Assembly: GCA_031257655.1 (NCBI GenBank)
Contig: JAIROF010000209.1
Span: 1 to 14,354 of the forward strand
Length of the DNA stretch: 14,354 bases
Origin: Prevotellaceae bacterium
GTDB lineage: Bacteria > Bacteroidota > Bacteroidia > Bacteroidales > UBA932
Reading direction: 5' to 3'
Both the position numbers and the translations under genes were made by a program. A model generated the notes under the pieces. The model searched no databases and was not told the DNA's origin. It saw nothing but the letters and a program-made list of their open reading frames with translations. Shown one piece after another: positions 12,492 through 14,354 of the stretch (positions are counted from its first letter, which is position 1; each line of letters opens with the position of its first letter).

Positions 12492-14354
12492 CTAAATTAA
12501 AAAATCCCCAAAAACATCAAGCTGTTTAATCTCCTGCGCTTTCACGACTAACCGTACCGCATTGGCATTGACCGGAGCGATTGTTTTTCCGCAAATCACG
12601 CCGTAGATTCTTCCGCGATAGGCGGTTGTCCATTGTCCGTCTGCTCCACGCACCTGCAGCTCAAACGGACGTCCCTGTCCGCGACGATAGCCGGGGTTGT
12701 CGATAGTAAACTCAAACCGGTCGATGAGTTTTGTATCCTTCAAATCGACAGTGACGGTCAGGAAACCGTCTACAGCGGGCTGAACTTCACGTTTCTGTCC
12801 TGAGGTGTACGAGCCTTCGGACGGAAGCGAGTAGGCAATATCTTCTACCGGTTCGTCAAATTCCAGCTTCACGATTGTATTCAGCGGGTCGGGCGTACCG
12901 GTCAGCAGCCAGCCTGTTGCGTCCTGCGTCACTCGAATATTTCCGGTGATAGATTCCGAAGAGATTAATTTGCGCGGTATAGCCGGCAGCTTCACGCCGT
13001 TTTCCGGAAAGTCGAGTATATGCACGTAAACCGTTTTTCCGTCGAACACGCTGTTTTGCCATATACCGGCTTTACATCCCGCCAGCGTATATCCGTATTT
13101 GTCTATCCACGAAGCCGTTGTTTTGCCAGCCACAGGTATCGCGTCCAGCATCGGAGGCAGTCCGAAAAGGTAATTCCGGTCGGATAGAGCCGTTTCGACT
13201 AATGTACGGATACGCTGTTGCAAGGAGCTCATATCCACGATGTCGGCGCGGCGCGATTCGGGAGTAACTTTCAGCGACTGCACTTTCCCGTCGCGATATT
13301 CGCATTCCACTGTGGTGTTGAACGCCGCGCACAACCGGAACGACACATCCCAGTCTTCGGGAAACGCCGGCAGCAGGAAGATTTTTTTGCCGTCGCTCTG
13401 CAACAGCATACTTTGCAGAGCATTCACCGAAGTTGCGCCATGGTCGTTGTCGGGCGTATAATCCATTTTCCGTTCCCAAAAGACGGGGAAACGCGGACGC
13501 GGACGTTGCGGAAAAGGCGCGTCGGGGTCGACATTGTCCGTCCAATGGATAAACCGGTCGTTGAAATTGATACTCGTCAACCGGGCAGCCTCGCGTGCAA
13601 GTCCCAGATATGCCGCCTGTACGGAGGTCAGCTGCCAGCCGCCGGTTTCGACGCTTTCGCTGTCCACCGTTCCGTCGATGCTTGTCGTGCGGACGTGAAA
13701 CGACTGGCGGGCATTCTGCAACAGCCGGGGTTCGCCAAGCCACGCCTGACGAAAAGGATATACCGAATATAATTCCGGGCTTTCGCAAATGACGCGCCCC
13801 GGCTCATACGCATCGCCTACAGCCAGCAAATCCAGCCCGCGTATCCTGCGAAGCGGAACGCCGGGCATAGCATCAAGCAAATCAGTCCATTCCCTGCGCT
13901 GCTGCTCGCCGATGTCGAACGAAAGCAATTTTGTCAACAAATATTTCAGACCGCCTGTTTCGGTACACGGATTGGTAACTCCCTGATATGTTTCGGCGCA
14001 CCCTACGCCTTGCATCAGGATTTTACCTTTGTCGTCCCGTTCGGGAAAATGAATTTTGTAGTATTTGATAAACTCTTCGGCGCAGGGTAAAAGAACCTGT
14101 TCCAAAAAATCTTTTTCGCCGGTATGTTCGTAGTATTCGCACATAATGACGGGCAGCTCGAGCGAAGCCAGCAGATGATAGAGCAGATGCGGCGGCACAT
14201 CGTCCATAGCGTAAACGCCAACGTTATACCACCAGCTCGCTTCCATAATAAACGCGCCCTCGTGTCCGAAATATTTTTTACACCGGTCTTTACATATCTC
14301 CAACCCGTCGCGAACAAATTGCATACCCGGACGAAGAGCGTCGTAATCGCCCCG
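12492..14354 (-). CDS. GH95-like (alpha/alpha)6 glycosidase with C-terminal beta modules, 5' end outside the window
   Basis: The frame is open to the right edge, so 620 C-terminal residues are visible and the N-terminus, signal peptide and possibly further domains are missing. Numbering from the Met at 14324, residues 1-330 look like the second half of a six-hairpin glycosidase barrel: GAFIMEASWWYNVGVYA (23-39), GCAETYQGVTNPCTETGG (108-125), ETGGWQLTSVQAAYLGLARE (226-245) and the motif-rich WERKMDYTPDNDHGATSVNA (283-302). These recall GH95 alpha-fucosidase/galactosidase relatives and DUF5703-type proteins. Residues about 430-490 resemble the beta-sandwich after GH29 fucosidases (TVYVHILDFP ... 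NTIVKLEFDEPV). Residues about 520-610 resemble an F5/8-type carbohydrate-binding module. A secreted or periplasmic plant/host glycan enzyme is likely. The catalytic residues and exact substrate are not assignable. Codon use is less GC-rich than in argG or ilvB, suggesting a different history. Confidence 0.75.
   Translation of the reverse strand, partial: RGDYDALRPGMQFVRDGLEICKDRCKKYFGHEGAFIMEASWWYNVGVYAMDDVPPHLLYHLLASLELPVIMCEYYEHTGEKDFLEQVLLPCAEEFIKYYKIHFPERDDKGKILMQGVGCAETYQGVTNPCTETGGLKYLLTKLLSFDIGEQQRREWTDLLDAMPGVPLRRIRGLDLLAVGDAYEPGRVICESPELYSVYPFRQAWLGEPRLLQNARQSFHVRTTSIDGTVDSESVETGGWQLTSVQAAYLGLAREAARLTSINFNDRFIHWTDNVDPDAPFPQRPRPRFPVFWERKMDYTPDNDHGATSVNALQSMLLQSDGKKIFLLPAFPEDWDVSFRLCAAFNTTVECEYRDGKVQSLKVTPESRRADIVDMSSLQQRIRTLVETALSDRNYLFGLPPMLDAIPVAGKTTASWIDKYGYTLAGCKAGIWQNSVFDGKTVYVHILDFPENGVKLPAIPRKLISSESITGNIRVTQDATGWLLTGTPDPLNTIVKLEFDEPVEDIAYSLPSEGSYTSGQKREVQPAVDGFLTVTVDLKDTKLIDRFEFTIDNPGYRRGQGRPFELQVRGADGQWTTAYRGRIYGVICGKTIAPVNANAVRLVVKAQEIKQLDVFGDFLI

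Noticed and set aside
12235..12500. Short frames on both strands in the glycosidase-argG gap
   Set aside because: They consist of the CCTCTGTG and GGGCGGGCGAACC repeats and have no recognisable protein features.

Overview
The window looks like a GC-rich member of the Bacteroidota (Bacteroidetes), probably Bacteroidales-like. Three things point there. Promoter -7 elements of the type TAnnTTTG occur ahead of genes. The argG and ilvD proteins resemble the Bacteroidota and E. coli-type versions of those enzymes. The intergenic regions carry simple repeat families often seen in this phylum (CACAGATTT runs, CCTCTGTG runs, GGGCGGGCGAACC units). No species can be named from the sequence. All nine protein genes recognised lie on the minus strand; only a tRNA lies on the plus strand.

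Layout in transcription order, right to left. (1) 14354-12492: the 3' part of a large GH95-like (alpha/alpha)6 glycosidase with C-terminal beta-sandwich modules. It is cut by the window edge and visibly less GC-rich than its neighbours. (2) 12491-12180: a repeat-filled gap. (3) argG (12179-10983) and argC (10875-9904), two arginine biosynthesis genes separated by 107 bp made almost entirely of short tandem repeats; the stop codon of argG lies inside one of them. (4) A WecA/MraY-type polyprenyl-phosphate sugar-1-phosphate transferase (9801-8686). (5) A tripartite MacAB-TolC-like export set: FtsX/MacB permease (8454-7192), periplasmic adaptor (7002-5896) and TolC-type outer membrane factor (5887-4517). 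No ATPase gene is visible. (6) tRNA-Ala(GGC) on the plus strand (4164-4237) with a perfect 16-bp hairpin after it. (7) ilvD (3767-1938) and ilvB (1755-67), two enzymes of valine/isoleucine synthesis, preceded by a leader of about 300 nt that contains an intrinsic-terminator-like hairpin. ilvN, expected next, is not in the 66 bases left.

The core content is ordinary housekeeping metabolism (branched-chain amino acids, arginine, cell-surface polysaccharide initiation, efflux). I found no clearly new multi-gene system. The unusual material is between the genes: a probable attenuator ahead of ilvD, a foldback element between ilvD and ilvB, a dispersed repeat present twice in opposite orientation around the efflux operon, a G12 tract caged in an inverted repeat next to tolC, an octamer tandem repeat that supplies the argG stop codon, and a perfect 23-bp palindrome at the left edge.
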